Assembly (NCBI GenBank): GCA_035629935.1 | Contig: DASQLQ010000084.1 | Span: forward strand, 1-16,046 | Length of the DNA: 16,046 nucleotides | DNA from: DASQLQ01 sp035629935 | GTDB taxonomy: Bacteria > Actinomycetota > CADDZG01 > WHSQ01 | Direction: 5' to 3' | Shown here: positions 1-7,931 of the stretch, piece by piece | Numbering within the stretch: the stretch's first letter is position 1 | Layout of the letters: each line of letters starts with the position of its first letter | The notes under the pieces: generated by a model | Seen by the model: only the letters and a program-made list of their open reading frames with translations | What the model was told of the DNA's origin: nothing | The model's database searches: none | Made by a program: the position numbers and the translations under genes

Positions 1-2631
1 CCGGACGAGACCCAGGAATGGGTCGATGCCCTGGACCAGATCATCGATACCTCGCCGGCCCGGGCCCGGTTCCTACTCCACCGGATCCTGCTTCACGCCC
101 GCAAACGTCAGGTCGGCCTTCCATCGATGGTGTCGTCGGACTACATCAACACGATCGCCCCGGAAGAGGAGCCGTACTTCCCCGGTAATGAGGACATCGA
201 GCGCAGGCTGCGCCAGATCATCCGCTGGAACGCGGCCATCATGGTCACTCGCGCCAACAAGGAACACGACGGGATCGGCGGCCACATCTCGACCTACGCG
301 TCGTCCGCTTCTCTCTACGAGGTCGGCTTCAACCACTTCTTCCGCGGCAAGGATGCCGAGGGTGGAGGTGATCAGGTCTTCATCCAGGGCCACGGCGCGC
401 CGGGCATCTATGCACGTGCATACCTAGAAGGACGTCTCACAGAGGACCAACTCGAGGCCTTCCGACGGGAAGCGAACGGGGGAGGTCTCTCGTCCTATCC
501 ACATCCTCGGCTCATGCCTCGGTTCTGGGAGTTCCCAACGGTGTCGATGGGGCTGTCGCCGCTGAACGCGATCTATCAGGCGCGCTTCAACCGGTATCTG
601 ATGCATCGGGGGATCAAAGACACCTCTAAACAACGAGTGTGGTCGTTCATCGGTGATGGCGAGATGGACGAGCCCGAGTCGATGGGTGCTCTTGCGATAG
701 CGGCTCGCGAACGTCTGGACAACCTCATCTTCGTCGTGAACTGCAACCTGCAACGGCTCGATGGGCCGGTGCGCGGTAACGGCAAGATCATCCAGGAGCT
801 CGAGTCGACGTACCGCGGCGCCGGATGGCATGTCATCAAAGTCGTGTGGGGGCGCGAGTGGGATGACCTCTTGGCCCGTGACAACGACGGTGTTCTCGTT
901 CACAAGATGAACACGACGGTCGACGGCACGTTCCAGAAGTACGCGGTCGAGTCGGGGGCTTACATCCGTGAGAACTTCTTCGGCCCCGACCCCCGGTTGC
1001 AACAGCTAGTCGAGCATCTGTCCGACGACGATCTCCGCAAGCTTCGCCGCGGTGGCCACGACTACCGGAAGTTGTATGCGGCTTACCGGACGGCCATCGA
1101 GCTGAAGGATGCCCCGGTCGTCATCCTTGCCAAGACTGTCAAGGGATGGGGGCTTGGTCAGTCCTTCGAGGGCCGGAACGTCACGCACCAGCAGAAGAAA
1201 CTTTCGGAAGAGGAGCTGCGGAGGTTCCGCGACCGTCTGCAGCTGCCGATCGAGGACAAGGACATCACCGAAGGGGTTGCTCCCTACTACCACCCCGGCA
1301 AGGACTCGATCGAGGTTCAGTACCTGCTCGCTCGTCGTCACGCGTTGGGCGGGTTCGTGCCGGAGCGGCGAGTTCGCGCGAACAAGCTAGAGCTGCCGAA
1401 GGAAGACCTCTACGCAGAGTTCGGCAAAGGATCCAAGCAGCCGGTAGCCACGACGATGGCCTTTGTGCGTCTCCTTCGGAAGCTCTTGCGGGACAAGAAG
1501 GTCGGCAAGCGCGTTGTGCCGATCATCCCCGACGAAGCGCGCACCTTCGGGATGGAGTCGCTGTTCCCGGATTTCAAGATCTATTCGTCGGTGGGCCAGC
1601 TCTACGAACCGGTGGACGCAGCGCACCTGCTCGCTTACCGGGAATCACAGGACGGTCAGATCCTCGAAGAGGGCATAACCGAGGCCGGTTCGATGGGTTC
1701 GTTCACCGCGGCCGGGACTTCGTACGCAACACACGGCGAAACGATGATCCCGTTCTTCATCTTCTATTCGATGTTCGGTTTCCAGCGGATCGGTGACTCG
1801 ATCTGGAGCTTCGCCGACCAGCGTGGCCGTGGTTTTCTCCTCGGCGCAACGGCCGGCCGCACCACGCTCAACGGCGAGGGGCTGCAACACGAGGACGGCC
1901 ATAGCCAGCTGTTGGCTGCGACGAATCCCGCGTGCATCGCTTACGACCCGGCTTTCGCATACGAGGTCTCGACGGTCGTTCGGGACGGCCTGCGTCGCAT
2001 GCTCGACGAGGACGAGGACGTCTTCTACTACCTGACCCTCTACAACGAGCCTTATTCGCAACCCGAGATGCCCGAGGGCGTCGAGGAAGGCATCTTGAAG
2101 GGCCTCTATCTCTTCAAGGAGTCGCAGGAGGAACGGACGCACCGCGCCCAGATCCTGTCGAGTGGATCGATCATGCAGCAGGCATTGAAAGCTCAGGAGA
2201 TGCTGGCCGAGTTCGATGTTGCCGCCGACGTGTGGAGCGCGACGTCGTTCCAACAACTACGCATCGACGCTCTCGAGACCGAGCGGTGGAACCGTCTGCA
2301 TCCGGAAGAGCCGAAGAAGCAGCCGTACGTCACCTGGTGCCTCGAGCCTCACAAAGGACCGGTCGTTGCGGTCAGCGACTGGATCAAAGCCGTTCACGAT
2401 CAAGTCGCTCGCTGGGTTCCGGCCCCCTTCGTGTCGCTGGGCACCGACGGTTTCGGCCGTTCGGACGACCGAGCGGCCTTGCGCAGGCACTTCGAGATCG
2501 ATCCCGAGAACATCGTGGTGGCGACCCTTGCCGCGCTGTCGGAGTTCGGCGACCTGAAGCCGGAGGTCGTGACCGAGGCCATCACCCGCTTCGGCATCGA
2601 CCCCGACCGCACCCCGCCCTACTTCGCCTAG
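1..2631 (+). CDS. aceE: Pyruvate dehydrogenase E1 component, homodimeric AceE type (5' end outside window)
   Basis: This enzyme carries out thiamine-diphosphate-dependent decarboxylation of pyruvate and reductive acetylation of the E2 lipoyl groups in the cytosolic pyruvate dehydrogenase complex. The frame is open from base 1 and already reads AceE-like residues (DETQEWVDALDQI) before the first internal ATG at base 127, so the true start lies upstream and 876 residues are visible. Numbering from base 1, the ThDP/Mg motif GDGEMDEPES begins at residue 218 and ends in NCNLQRLDGP. The pyrimidine-domain segment EGITEAGSMGS starts near 557, and NGEGLQHEDGHS starts at 624. A transketolase-like C-terminal domain follows and ends in YFA. 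Architecture and length fit the roughly 900-residue single-chain E1 rather than the alpha/beta type. The gene faces a convergent secreted-protein gene across a hairpin. No E2 or E3 gene is in view. Identification is firm. Confidence 0.96.
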   Translation, partial: PDETQEWVDALDQIIDTSPARARFLLHRILLHARKRQVGLPSMVSSDYINTIAPEEEPYFPGNEDIERRLRQIIRWNAAIMVTRANKEHDGIGGHISTYASSASLYEVGFNHFFRGKDAEGGGDQVFIQGHGAPGIYARAYLEGRLTEDQLEAFRREANGGGLSSYPHPRLMPRFWEFPTVSMGLSPLNAIYQARFNRYLMHRGIKDTSKQRVWSFIGDGEMDEPESMGALAIAARERLDNLIFVVNCNLQRLDGPVRGNGKIIQELESTYRGAGWHVIKVVWGREWDDLLARDNDGVLVHKMNTTVDGTFQKYAVESGAYIRENFFGPDPRLQQLVEHLSDDDLRKLRRGGHDYRKLYAAYRTAIELKDAPVVILAKTVKGWGLGQSFEGRNVTHQQKKLSEEELRRFRDRLQLPIEDKDITEGVAPYYHPGKDSIEVQYLLARRHALGGFVPERRVRANKLELPKEDLYAEFGKGSKQPVATTMAFVRLLRKLLRDKKVGKRVVPIIPDEARTFGMESLFPDFKIYSSVGQLYEPVDAAHLLAYRESQDGQILEEGITEAGSMGSFTAAGTSYATHGETMIPFFIFYSMFGFQRIGDSIWSFADQRGRGFLLGATAGRTTLNGEGLQHEDGHSQLLAATNPACIAYDPAFAYEVSTVVRDGLRRMLDEDEDVFYYLTLYNEPYSQPEMPEGVEEGILKGLYLFKESQEERTHRAQILSSGSIMQQALKAQEMLAEFDVAADVWSATSFQQLRIDALETERWNRLHPEEPKKQPYVTWCLEPHKGPVVAVSDWIKAVHDQVARWVPAPFVSLGTDGFGRSDDRAALRRHFEIDPENIVVATLAALSEFGDLKPEVVTEAITRFGIDPDRTPPYFA

Positions 2632-2633
2632 CG

Positions 2634-2733
2634 GTTCTTTGTACACATACGGGTAATCGCGCGACCCGTTCTTTGCTCACATCCGGGCGATTTCAAAGAG
2701 CGAATCGCCCGGATGATGGAATGAGCAAAGAAC
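2634..2733. repeat. Three-copy repeat: two direct copies and one inverted copy of a GTTCTTTG element
   Basis: Bases 2634-2657 and 2668-2691 are 24-base direct repeats, identical at 19 positions and offset by 34 bases. Both begin GTTCTTTG and continue CACAT, then CGGG. A third copy lies inverted at 2703-2733 and carries a 6-base insertion. The element fills the whole gap between the aceE stop codon and the stop codon of the minus-strand gene. Copies 2 and 3 form the stronger hairpin. Copy 1 could pair with copy 3 only through its first seven bases. Confidence 0.7.
2668..2733. terminator. Bidirectional hairpin terminator between aceE and the convergent secreted-protein gene
   Basis: The left arm (2668-2692) pairs with bases 2703-2715 and 2722-2733. 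That gives 25 base pairs interrupted by a 6-base bulge (2716-2721), around a 10-base loop. The minus-strand stop codon (2736-2738) sits just outside the right arm. On the plus strand TTTT follows the stem; on the minus strand no T-run follows. Position between convergent genes and stem length support a terminator role, which is inferred rather than shown. Confidence 0.7.
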
Positions 2734-2735
2734 TT

Positions 2736-3380
2736 TTACTCAGCCGGGTCCTCGCCGGGGGCCTGAGGCGCGTTCTTCATCTCGCCCACCCACAGCTTGA
2801 CCTCGTACTCGCCGCCCATGCCGAGGTAGTTCTCGACGGTGAGGGTCCAGCCACCACAGTCATTGGTACCGATCCCAACGAGCTTCTCGGAGTGGTCGGT
2901 TCCCTCTCCGCCGTAGCCCTGCGAGCTGATGGGGAAGGGACCCTGGTCGGTCGACTCCTGGATCGTGTTCCAACTGCGCGACCGTGCGGCGTAGCTGCCG
3001 TCCGGGTGCAGGAGGTTCAGGTCGATGTCGTTGCGTGGCTCGAACTCGATCAACGCATAGACACCCACCGTCGTTGCTGCGCTGTCGACCTGGATGTTGA
3101 ACGCGTCCGTACCCGCAGCGGTGAAACCCTGCGTCAGGTCTGCTGCGGACTCGGCCAGCGTGACTTTCTGGACGACCGGGGCGGCCTCGGTTGCAGCATC
3201 GGTGAGCTTGATGGTCGGCTTTCCGGCGCCGGCTTCTCCGGGGACGAACCCAGGGCAGACGGGAGCGACCGCGACGACGGGCTTCTTCTTCTTTTTCTTC
3301 TTCTTGGCGGCCTCAGCCGGCATCGCGAGCGAGCCCGCTACGAGACCGAGTACCAGCAGAACGGTCAGTGATCTCCGCAT
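2736..3380 (-). CDS. Secreted protein of unknown function with a lysine tract after the signal peptide
   Basis: The 214-residue product begins with a clear Sec signal peptide (MRRSLTVLLVLGLVAGSLA, probable cleavage after PAEA near residue 24). Eight consecutive lysines (26-33) follow at once, encoded almost entirely by AAG. The rest is mostly small and polar residues. Its C-terminal half, with DIDLNLLHPDG, a GIGTNDCGGWTLTV segment and EVKLWVGE, reads like a beta-sandwich resembling pre-peptidase C-terminal (PPC) domains. That resemblance is by eye only. Two cysteines, one near the mature N-terminus and one in the C-terminal half, could form a disulfide after export. A strong Shine-Dalgarno (GGGGGAGG, complement of 3387-3394) lies 6 bases before the ATG, which fixes the start. 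The gene is divergent from the haloalkane dehalogenase and convergent with aceE, so it is probably transcribed alone. No enzyme motif is visible. Confidence 0.85.
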   Translation of the reverse strand: MRRSLTVLLVLGLVAGSLAMPAEAAKKKKKKKKPVVAVAPVCPGFVPGEAGAGKPTIKLTDAATEAAPVVQKVTLAESAADLTQGFTAAGTDAFNIQVDSAATTVGVYALIEFEPRNDIDLNLLHPDGSYAARSRSWNTIQESTDQGPFPISSQGYGGEGTDHSEKLVGIGTNDCGGWTLTVENYLGMGGEYEVKLWVGEMKNAPQAPGEDPAE

Positions 3381-3498
3381 GACTTACCTCCCCCTTGAAG
3401 CGGACTTCTTTGCCCGCGTTCTTCGTGTGGTTGGGAGAGAGATTCGCCATCGAGGCGCGGGAACCTGCTGGGCAGTTACTCGATAGGGTTCGTGCCCG

Positions 3499-4398
3499 AT
3501 GACCGACGTCTTCAGAACTCCCGACGAGAGGTTCGCCAACCTCGAGGGTTACGACTTCGAGCCGCAGTACGTCGATCTGTCCGCCGACCTCGACGGGCTT
3601 CGGCTTCACTACCTCGATGAGGGCACGGGGGATCCCATCCTCCTGATGCACGGCGAACCGACCTGGGCCTATCTCTACCGGAAGATGATCCCGTCTCTGG
3701 CGAAGGGCAATCGGGTGGTGGCCCCCGACTTCATCGGCTTCGGCCGGTCGGACAAAGTCACGGACATCGGTTGGTACACCTACGACCGGCACTGCGCCTC
3801 AGTTGTGCAGTTGATCGAAGCACTCGATCTGAAAGACATCACGATCGTCGTTCAGGACTGGGGTGGTCCGATCGGGTTACGGGTGGCGACCGAGCACGCC
3901 GATCGTTTCGCACGTCTCGTGGTCCTCAACACGGGAGTCTTCAGACCCGGCCCGGGATGGCCGACCCCGGGATTCATGGCGTGGCGTAACTGGGCCGAGC
4001 AGAACCCCGACATGCCGATCGGCTTCGTCGTCCAGGGGGCGACCTCGACCGATCTGTCGGAAGCAGTCGTCGCGGGCTACGAGGCCCCGTTCCCCGATGC
4101 CGCGTCGAAGGCGGGGGCCGCGGCCTTCCCCTTGCTCGTGCCGTTGGCCGAAGAGGATCCGGGGGCGAAGGAGATGGGGCAGGTCAGGGCCGCTCTCGAG
4201 ACATGGGAGAAGCCGGCGCTCGTCGCCTTCTCGGACTCGGATCCGATCTTCTCCCAGCGGGCAGGGGAGCGGCTGGCCGAGCGGATACCCGGGGCGGTCG
4301 ACTTCGTCCTAGTGCCCGGCGCGGCCCATTTCCTCCAGGAGGACAAAGGCGAGGAGATCGCCACTCACATCACGGACTTCCTGAGCTCTCAGCCGTAG
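3499..4398 (+). CDS. Haloalkane dehalogenase, subfamily I (DhlA-like)
   Basis: This is a 299-residue cytosolic alpha/beta hydrolase predicted to cleave carbon-halogen bonds through a covalent aspartyl ester, giving an alcohol and a halide. The N-terminus TPDERFANL with YDFEPQYV is typical of the family. HGEPTW (51-56) carries the oxyanion-hole glutamate E53. VVQDWGG places the nucleophile at D120 with halide-stabilising W121 beside it. W162 in the cap (FMAW) aligns with the second halide tryptophan of DhlA. D248 in FSDSDP and H277 in AAHFLQED complete the triad. Glu rather than Asn after HG, the two Trp residues and an Asp rather than Glu acid favour subfamily I over II and argue against an epoxide hydrolase. 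No good Shine-Dalgarno precedes the ATG; AGGG lies 12 bases away, so leaderless or weak initiation is possible. The physiological substrate is unknown. It appears to be a single-gene unit followed by a hairpin. Confidence 0.9.
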   Translation: MTDVFRTPDERFANLEGYDFEPQYVDLSADLDGLRLHYLDEGTGDPILLMHGEPTWAYLYRKMIPSLAKGNRVVAPDFIGFGRSDKVTDIGWYTYDRHCASVVQLIEALDLKDITIVVQDWGGPIGLRVATEHADRFARLVVLNTGVFRPGPGWPTPGFMAWRNWAEQNPDMPIGFVVQGATSTDLSEAVVAGYEAPFPDAASKAGAAAFPLLVPLAEEDPGAKEMGQVRAALETWEKPALVAFSDSDPIFSQRAGERLAERIPGAVDFVLVPGAAHFLQEDKGEEIATHITDFLSSQP

Positions 4399-4405
4399 CC
4401 CGGCA

Positions 4406-4432
4406 GGGGTTCGCCCCCCTAGGGCGAATCCT
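4406..4432 (+). terminator. Hairpin after the haloalkane dehalogenase gene
   Basis: Arms 4406-4416 and 4422-4432 (GTTCGCCC against GGGCGAAT at the core) form a stem of about 11 pairs, two of them G-U wobbles, with a 5-base loop. It starts 7 bases after the stop codon. No T-run follows. It could be a factor-independent terminator of the short actinobacterial kind. Because it lies 43 bases before the next ATG, it could also act as an attenuator for the downstream hydrolase operon. Confidence 0.55.
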
Positions 4433-4474
4433 CAGACAACGCTTCTTCCTAACCACTTTTGGGAGGTCCAACCG

Positions 4475-6490
4475 ATGTCTCGTTTCGTTCGCCTGGCAAT
4501 GGTGAGCGCCCTCGTCGCAGGCCTCCTGCCGACGGCCCTCATGCCCGTCGCTTCAGCCCATCACGACAACCCCCCGGAGTGTGCTTCCGAGCGCATCTCC
4601 GGCTACATCCCGGTCGCCCAAGACGACCCGCTGGAGGCCACGAACCTCCACTACCAGGTCTTCATCCCGAAGAACGACCCGGACGGTGACGGCAAGTTCC
4701 CCGCCGTCATGGACTACTCCGGCTACCAGCCGGGCCTCCACATATGGGACGGCCTCGACGACCACTTCACCTGTGAAGGGTACGCAGTCATCGGTCTGAA
4801 CATCCGGGGCACCGGCTGCTCCGGGGGCGACTTCGACTACTTCGAGCCTCGTCAAGCAGAAGACGGTCGTGAGGCGATCGAGTGGCTCCACAACCAACCG
4901 TGGAGCAACGGACGCATCGCCATGGTCGGCAAGTCTTACCCGGGCATCACGCAGCTCTTCGTCGCCGGCCAGGGACTGGCCGAGGACGGCAAGGGCGAGC
5001 CCGAGCCGATGGAGACTCCCGAGGGCCTCGTTGCGATCGTCCCAGGCCACGTCTTCGGCGACCTCTATCGAGACGTTCCCTACCCCGGCGGCATCCTGAA
5101 CGTGACCTTCGCTGCCGGTTGGTCGGCCGGTCGGATCTACGAGCCGTTCCAGGCTCCTTTGGAGGACCAGTTCAATCGCCAGGAGGTCGACCAGCAGTGC
5201 ACCCGCAACACCGCCGACCATGTGGCCAACCCACCGCAGAACCCGTTCGTTAAGGCCACTTACAACCACTACGACGACGATCCGATGGGCCTGTTCCGCC
5301 AACGTTCCCCGTGGACGTGGGCTGAGAACATCAACGTTCCGACGTTCCTCATCGAGGCATGGCAGGACGAGCAGGTCGGTTCGCGTGCGACAAATCTGAT
5401 GGAGCGCTTCCGCGACGGGCTCCCGGTGCGTGCGCTGTTCACGAACGGCGATCACGGTGAGTACTACGGGAACAACGTGCTCCCCAAGATCGACGAGTTC
5501 CTGCGCTTCTACCTGGCGGAAGAGATCCCGGCGAGCTACCAGGGCGGAACGGTCGAGGAGCCACTCCCGACGCCGACTCCCTCGCCGTCTCCCACCAAGG
5601 GACCCAAGAGGCCGAAGAAGCCCAAGCCCACTCCCACCCCGACGCCCAGCCCCTCCACCACGACTCGCCCCGAGACGTACTCCGAGGCGCTGGCTCGTTA
5701 CGAGGCCGCCGACCCCGTGCAGCTCAACTGGGAGAACGGCGCCGGTGGGGGCCGCGTTCCCGCATGGAAGCAGACGTACGCGTCGTGGCCACCCCCCAAC
5801 CAGGAAGCATGGAGATTGAACCTGACTCCGGACGGTCAGCTGACCCAAGGCGCGCCGGTCGCGGGCGAGGTCGACTATCGCTACCAGCCGGGCAGCTCGC
5901 AACAACGAGGCGGGTTCGACATCGCCGGAGAGCCGCCCGCATCGTGGGAAGAGCGTCCGGCGGAGGGCACGGTCGCCCAGTTCGAAACCGATGCGCTGAG
6001 CACCGACAAGGTTCTGGCGGGGTCGGCGAGCGTGGACCTGACCGTCTCCTCGACGGCACCCGACACCGACTTCCAGGTGACGATGACCGAGATTCGACCC
6101 GACGGACAGGAGATGTTCGTGCAGCAAGGTTGGTTGCGTGCCAGCCACCGGGCGGAGAACCCCGAGTTCACCACGGAGCTGCGGCCGTACCAAACGCATG
6201 AGTTGCCTGATGCTCAGCCTCTCGTGCCTACGCAACCGGCCGAGCTGCGGATCGAGATCTTCCCGTTCGCGCATGTTTTCCGTGCGGGTTCGAAACTGCG
6301 GATCTACGTCGAAGCTCCGCACGTCAAGCCCGACCTGTGGGGCTTCGCGCTGCTACCGCTGCCGGCGACGAACACCATCCACACGCTGGACTCCTCGATA
6401 GCGTTGCCGTTGCTCGAGGGGGACACCGCTAAGACCGGGTATGCGGAGTGCGGCAGGGTCCGAAGCCAGCCTTGCAGAGCTGCTCTGTAG
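4475..6490 (+). CDS. Exported CocE/NonD-type (S15, X-Pro dipeptidyl-peptidase-like) hydrolase with a Pro/Thr/Lys linker
   Basis: This 671-residue serine hydrolase is predicted to act outside the cell on acyl esters or X-Pro peptides; sequence alone does not decide which. A signal peptide (MSRFVRLAMVSALVAGLLPT, cleavage after VASA at 28) starts the protein. The alpha/beta-hydrolase domain carries the nucleophile S154 in GKSYPG, D298 in AWQDEQ and H327 in GDHGEYYG. GLNIRGTGCSGG is a typical family segment. Residues 363-399 are a low-complexity PTPTPSPSP linker with a basic core (KGPKRPKKPKP). The rest is the jelly-roll S15 C-terminal domain (VLAGSASVDLTVSSTAPDTD, then LRASHR). The linker sits between the catalytic and jelly-roll domains, which normally pack together. 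GGGAGG at 4461-4466 is the Shine-Dalgarno. The Asp-box propeller gene follows after 31 bases, probably in the same transcript. A Cys-containing tail (YAECGRVRSQPC) ends the protein. Confidence 0.9.
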   Translation: MSRFVRLAMVSALVAGLLPTALMPVASAHHDNPPECASERISGYIPVAQDDPLEATNLHYQVFIPKNDPDGDGKFPAVMDYSGYQPGLHIWDGLDDHFTCEGYAVIGLNIRGTGCSGGDFDYFEPRQAEDGREAIEWLHNQPWSNGRIAMVGKSYPGITQLFVAGQGLAEDGKGEPEPMETPEGLVAIVPGHVFGDLYRDVPYPGGILNVTFAAGWSAGRIYEPFQAPLEDQFNRQEVDQQCTRNTADHVANPPQNPFVKATYNHYDDDPMGLFRQRSPWTWAENINVPTFLIEAWQDEQVGSRATNLMERFRDGLPVRALFTNGDHGEYYGNNVLPKIDEFLRFYLAEEIPASYQGGTVEEPLPTPTPSPSPTKGPKRPKKPKPTPTPTPSPSTTTRPETYSEALARYEAADPVQLNWENGAGGGRVPAWKQTYASWPPPNQEAWRLNLTPDGQLTQGAPVAGEVDYRYQPGSSQQRGGFDIAGEPPASWEERPAEGTVAQFETDALSTDKVLAGSASVDLTVSSTAPDTDFQVTMTEIRPDGQEMFVQQGWLRASHRAENPEFTTELRPYQTHELPDAQPLVPTQPAELRIEIFPFAHVFRAGSKLRIYVEAPHVKPDLWGFALLPLPATNTIHTLDSSIALPLLEGDTAKTGYAECGRVRSQPCRAAL

Positions 6491-6521
6491 GACACGAACT
6501 GACTGACAAGGGGGTCGATCG

Positions 6522-7931
6522 GTGACGTTCAGGAATCTGGTCGCGACCACAGCTTTGGTCGCGCTCGCGAGCACTGCGCTGTTGTTCCCGGCAGCGCCAT
6601 TCGCCGGAGCCGCTGCACGTAAAGGCGACGGGTCCGGTGGGCGCACGGTTGCGCACCACGCGCAGGGCAAGCGCATCTCCGCGCCGGCCATCAAGAAGAA
6701 AGCCCCCGAAGCCGATCTCTACCCAACTGGTCACGACGCGGTCGAGCCGTCGCTCGGTCAGACCAAGAACGGGATGGTCTTCTACACCGCTGCCGGTACC
6801 CGGAACGAGGTCGTTCGTAGCAAGGACGGCGGCAAGTCGTGGGAAGTGGTGTCACCTGCCCTCGGCGGCCAGAACGTGCACGCGATCTCACTCGACCCGT
6901 ACCTCTACGTGGACGAGTGGACCAACCGTGTCTACACGATCGACTTGCTCGTCGGCTGTTCGCTCATGTCGTACTCAGACGACCACGGCCAGAGCTGGAC
7001 CACGAACCCACTTGCGTGCGGTCGTCCAGTCAACGACCACCAGACGCTGTTCAGCGGCCCACCGGTCTCGAGCCCAACGGTCGGTTACGACAATGTCGTC
7101 TATTACTGCTGGAACGATGTCGCCACGTCTGCATGTGGCAAGTCGATCGATGGTGGATTGACCTGGCGTGCAACCGGCGAGCCGGCGTTCTCGGTCTCGG
7201 ACGTAGATGGCACCAACGGTCAGAACGGCACCCGCCACTGCGGTGGTTTGCACGGCCACGGAGTGGTCGGGCACGACGGCACGGTTTTTCTCCCCAAGGA
7301 ACACTGCACCGAGCCGTGGCTTGCGATCAGCAAGGACGAGGGCACCACGTGGGAGAGGGTCAAGGTCTCGAACAAAGTGGCGATCTGGGGGCCGGATCCG
7401 AGCGTGGCCGTGGACGCCAAAGGCAACATCTACTACCTGTTCCTCAGCAAGGACCGTCTGCCGTACCTCTCCTACTCGCGCAACGGTGGCAAGACGTGGA
7501 GCGAGCCGTTGATGGTCGGAACGCCGGGCCTCACCGAGACGGCTCTAGCGACGCTCGACGCCGGTGCTCCCGGGAAGGTTGCGATCGCCTATTACGGCAC
7601 CGACGACGTGAGCGGCAAGATCGCCAAGCGTGAGTACCCCGCCGAGGTCATGTGGAACGGTTACATGACGATGACGGACAACCTCTTCACCAAGAAGCCC
7701 GTGTTCTACAGCGGTGCCATCAACACGGCAAAGGATCCGTTGGCTCGAGGAGCTTGCGGCCCCCGTCGTTGCTTCGAGGCTTACGACTTCATCGATGTCG
7801 TGGTCGGCTTCGACGGTAGCCCGTGGGCCTCGTTCTCGGATTCGTGCGTCACGGTCTGCGCCGGCACTCCGGCTATCGAAGGCACGAGCGGTGTTGTCGG
7901 ACGCCTGATCAACGGCCCCAAACTCCGCTAG
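6522..7931 (+). CDS. Exported Asp-box (BNR-repeat) beta-propeller protein, sialidase-like fold, paralogue 1
   Basis: The 469-residue product starts at a GTG, 7 bases after a strong AAGGGGG (6508-6514). It has a signal peptide (hydrophobic to about residue 30) and then a basic, Gly- and Lys-rich stretch. Five Asp-box motifs (S-x-D/N-x-G-x-T/S-W) lie at residues 100-107, 152-159, 208-215, 270-277 and 319-326. They imply a propeller fold as in sialidases, photosystem assembly factors and related proteins. The FRIP/YRIP arginine motif of true sialidases is not seen, so enzymatic sialidase activity is not supported. CGRPVNDHQTLFSGPP (166-181) and CGGLHGHG (240-247) are shared exactly with the paralogue at 9468-10937. 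Several paired cysteines suggest disulfides. It is probably co-transcribed with the upstream S15 hydrolase. Its stop codon shares CTAG with the convergent nuclease gene. Substrate or ligand is unknown. Confidence 0.85.
   Translation: MTFRNLVATTALVALASTALLFPAAPFAGAAARKGDGSGGRTVAHHAQGKRISAPAIKKKAPEADLYPTGHDAVEPSLGQTKNGMVFYTAAGTRNEVVRSKDGGKSWEVVSPALGGQNVHAISLDPYLYVDEWTNRVYTIDLLVGCSLMSYSDDHGQSWTTNPLACGRPVNDHQTLFSGPPVSSPTVGYDNVVYYCWNDVATSACGKSIDGGLTWRATGEPAFSVSDVDGTNGQNGTRHCGGLHGHGVVGHDGTVFLPKEHCTEPWLAISKDEGTTWERVKVSNKVAIWGPDPSVAVDAKGNIYYLFLSKDRLPYLSYSRNGGKTWSEPLMVGTPGLTETALATLDAGAPGKVAIAYYGTDDVSGKIAKREYPAEVMWNGYMTMTDNLFTKKPVFYSGAINTAKDPLARGACGPRRCFEAYDFIDVVVGFDGSPWASFSDSCVTVCAGTPAIEGTSGVVGRLINGPKLR

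Noticed and set aside
127..129. ATG at 127 as the start of aceE
   Set aside because: The residues encoded before it (1-126) match the AceE N-terminal region, so the gene continues past the left edge of the window.
1932..3371. A 479-codon plus-strand open frame overlapping the end of aceE and the opposite secreted-protein gene
   Set aside because: It crosses two well-supported genes and the hairpin between them, has an Arg-rich product with no motif, and has no ribosome binding site of note.
4553..6322. A 589-codon open frame on the minus strand, opposite the S15 hydrolase gene
   Set aside because: It lies wholly antisense to a gene with clear catalytic motifs. Its product is Arg-, Val- and Leu-rich without domains, as expected for a shadow frame in GC-rich DNA.
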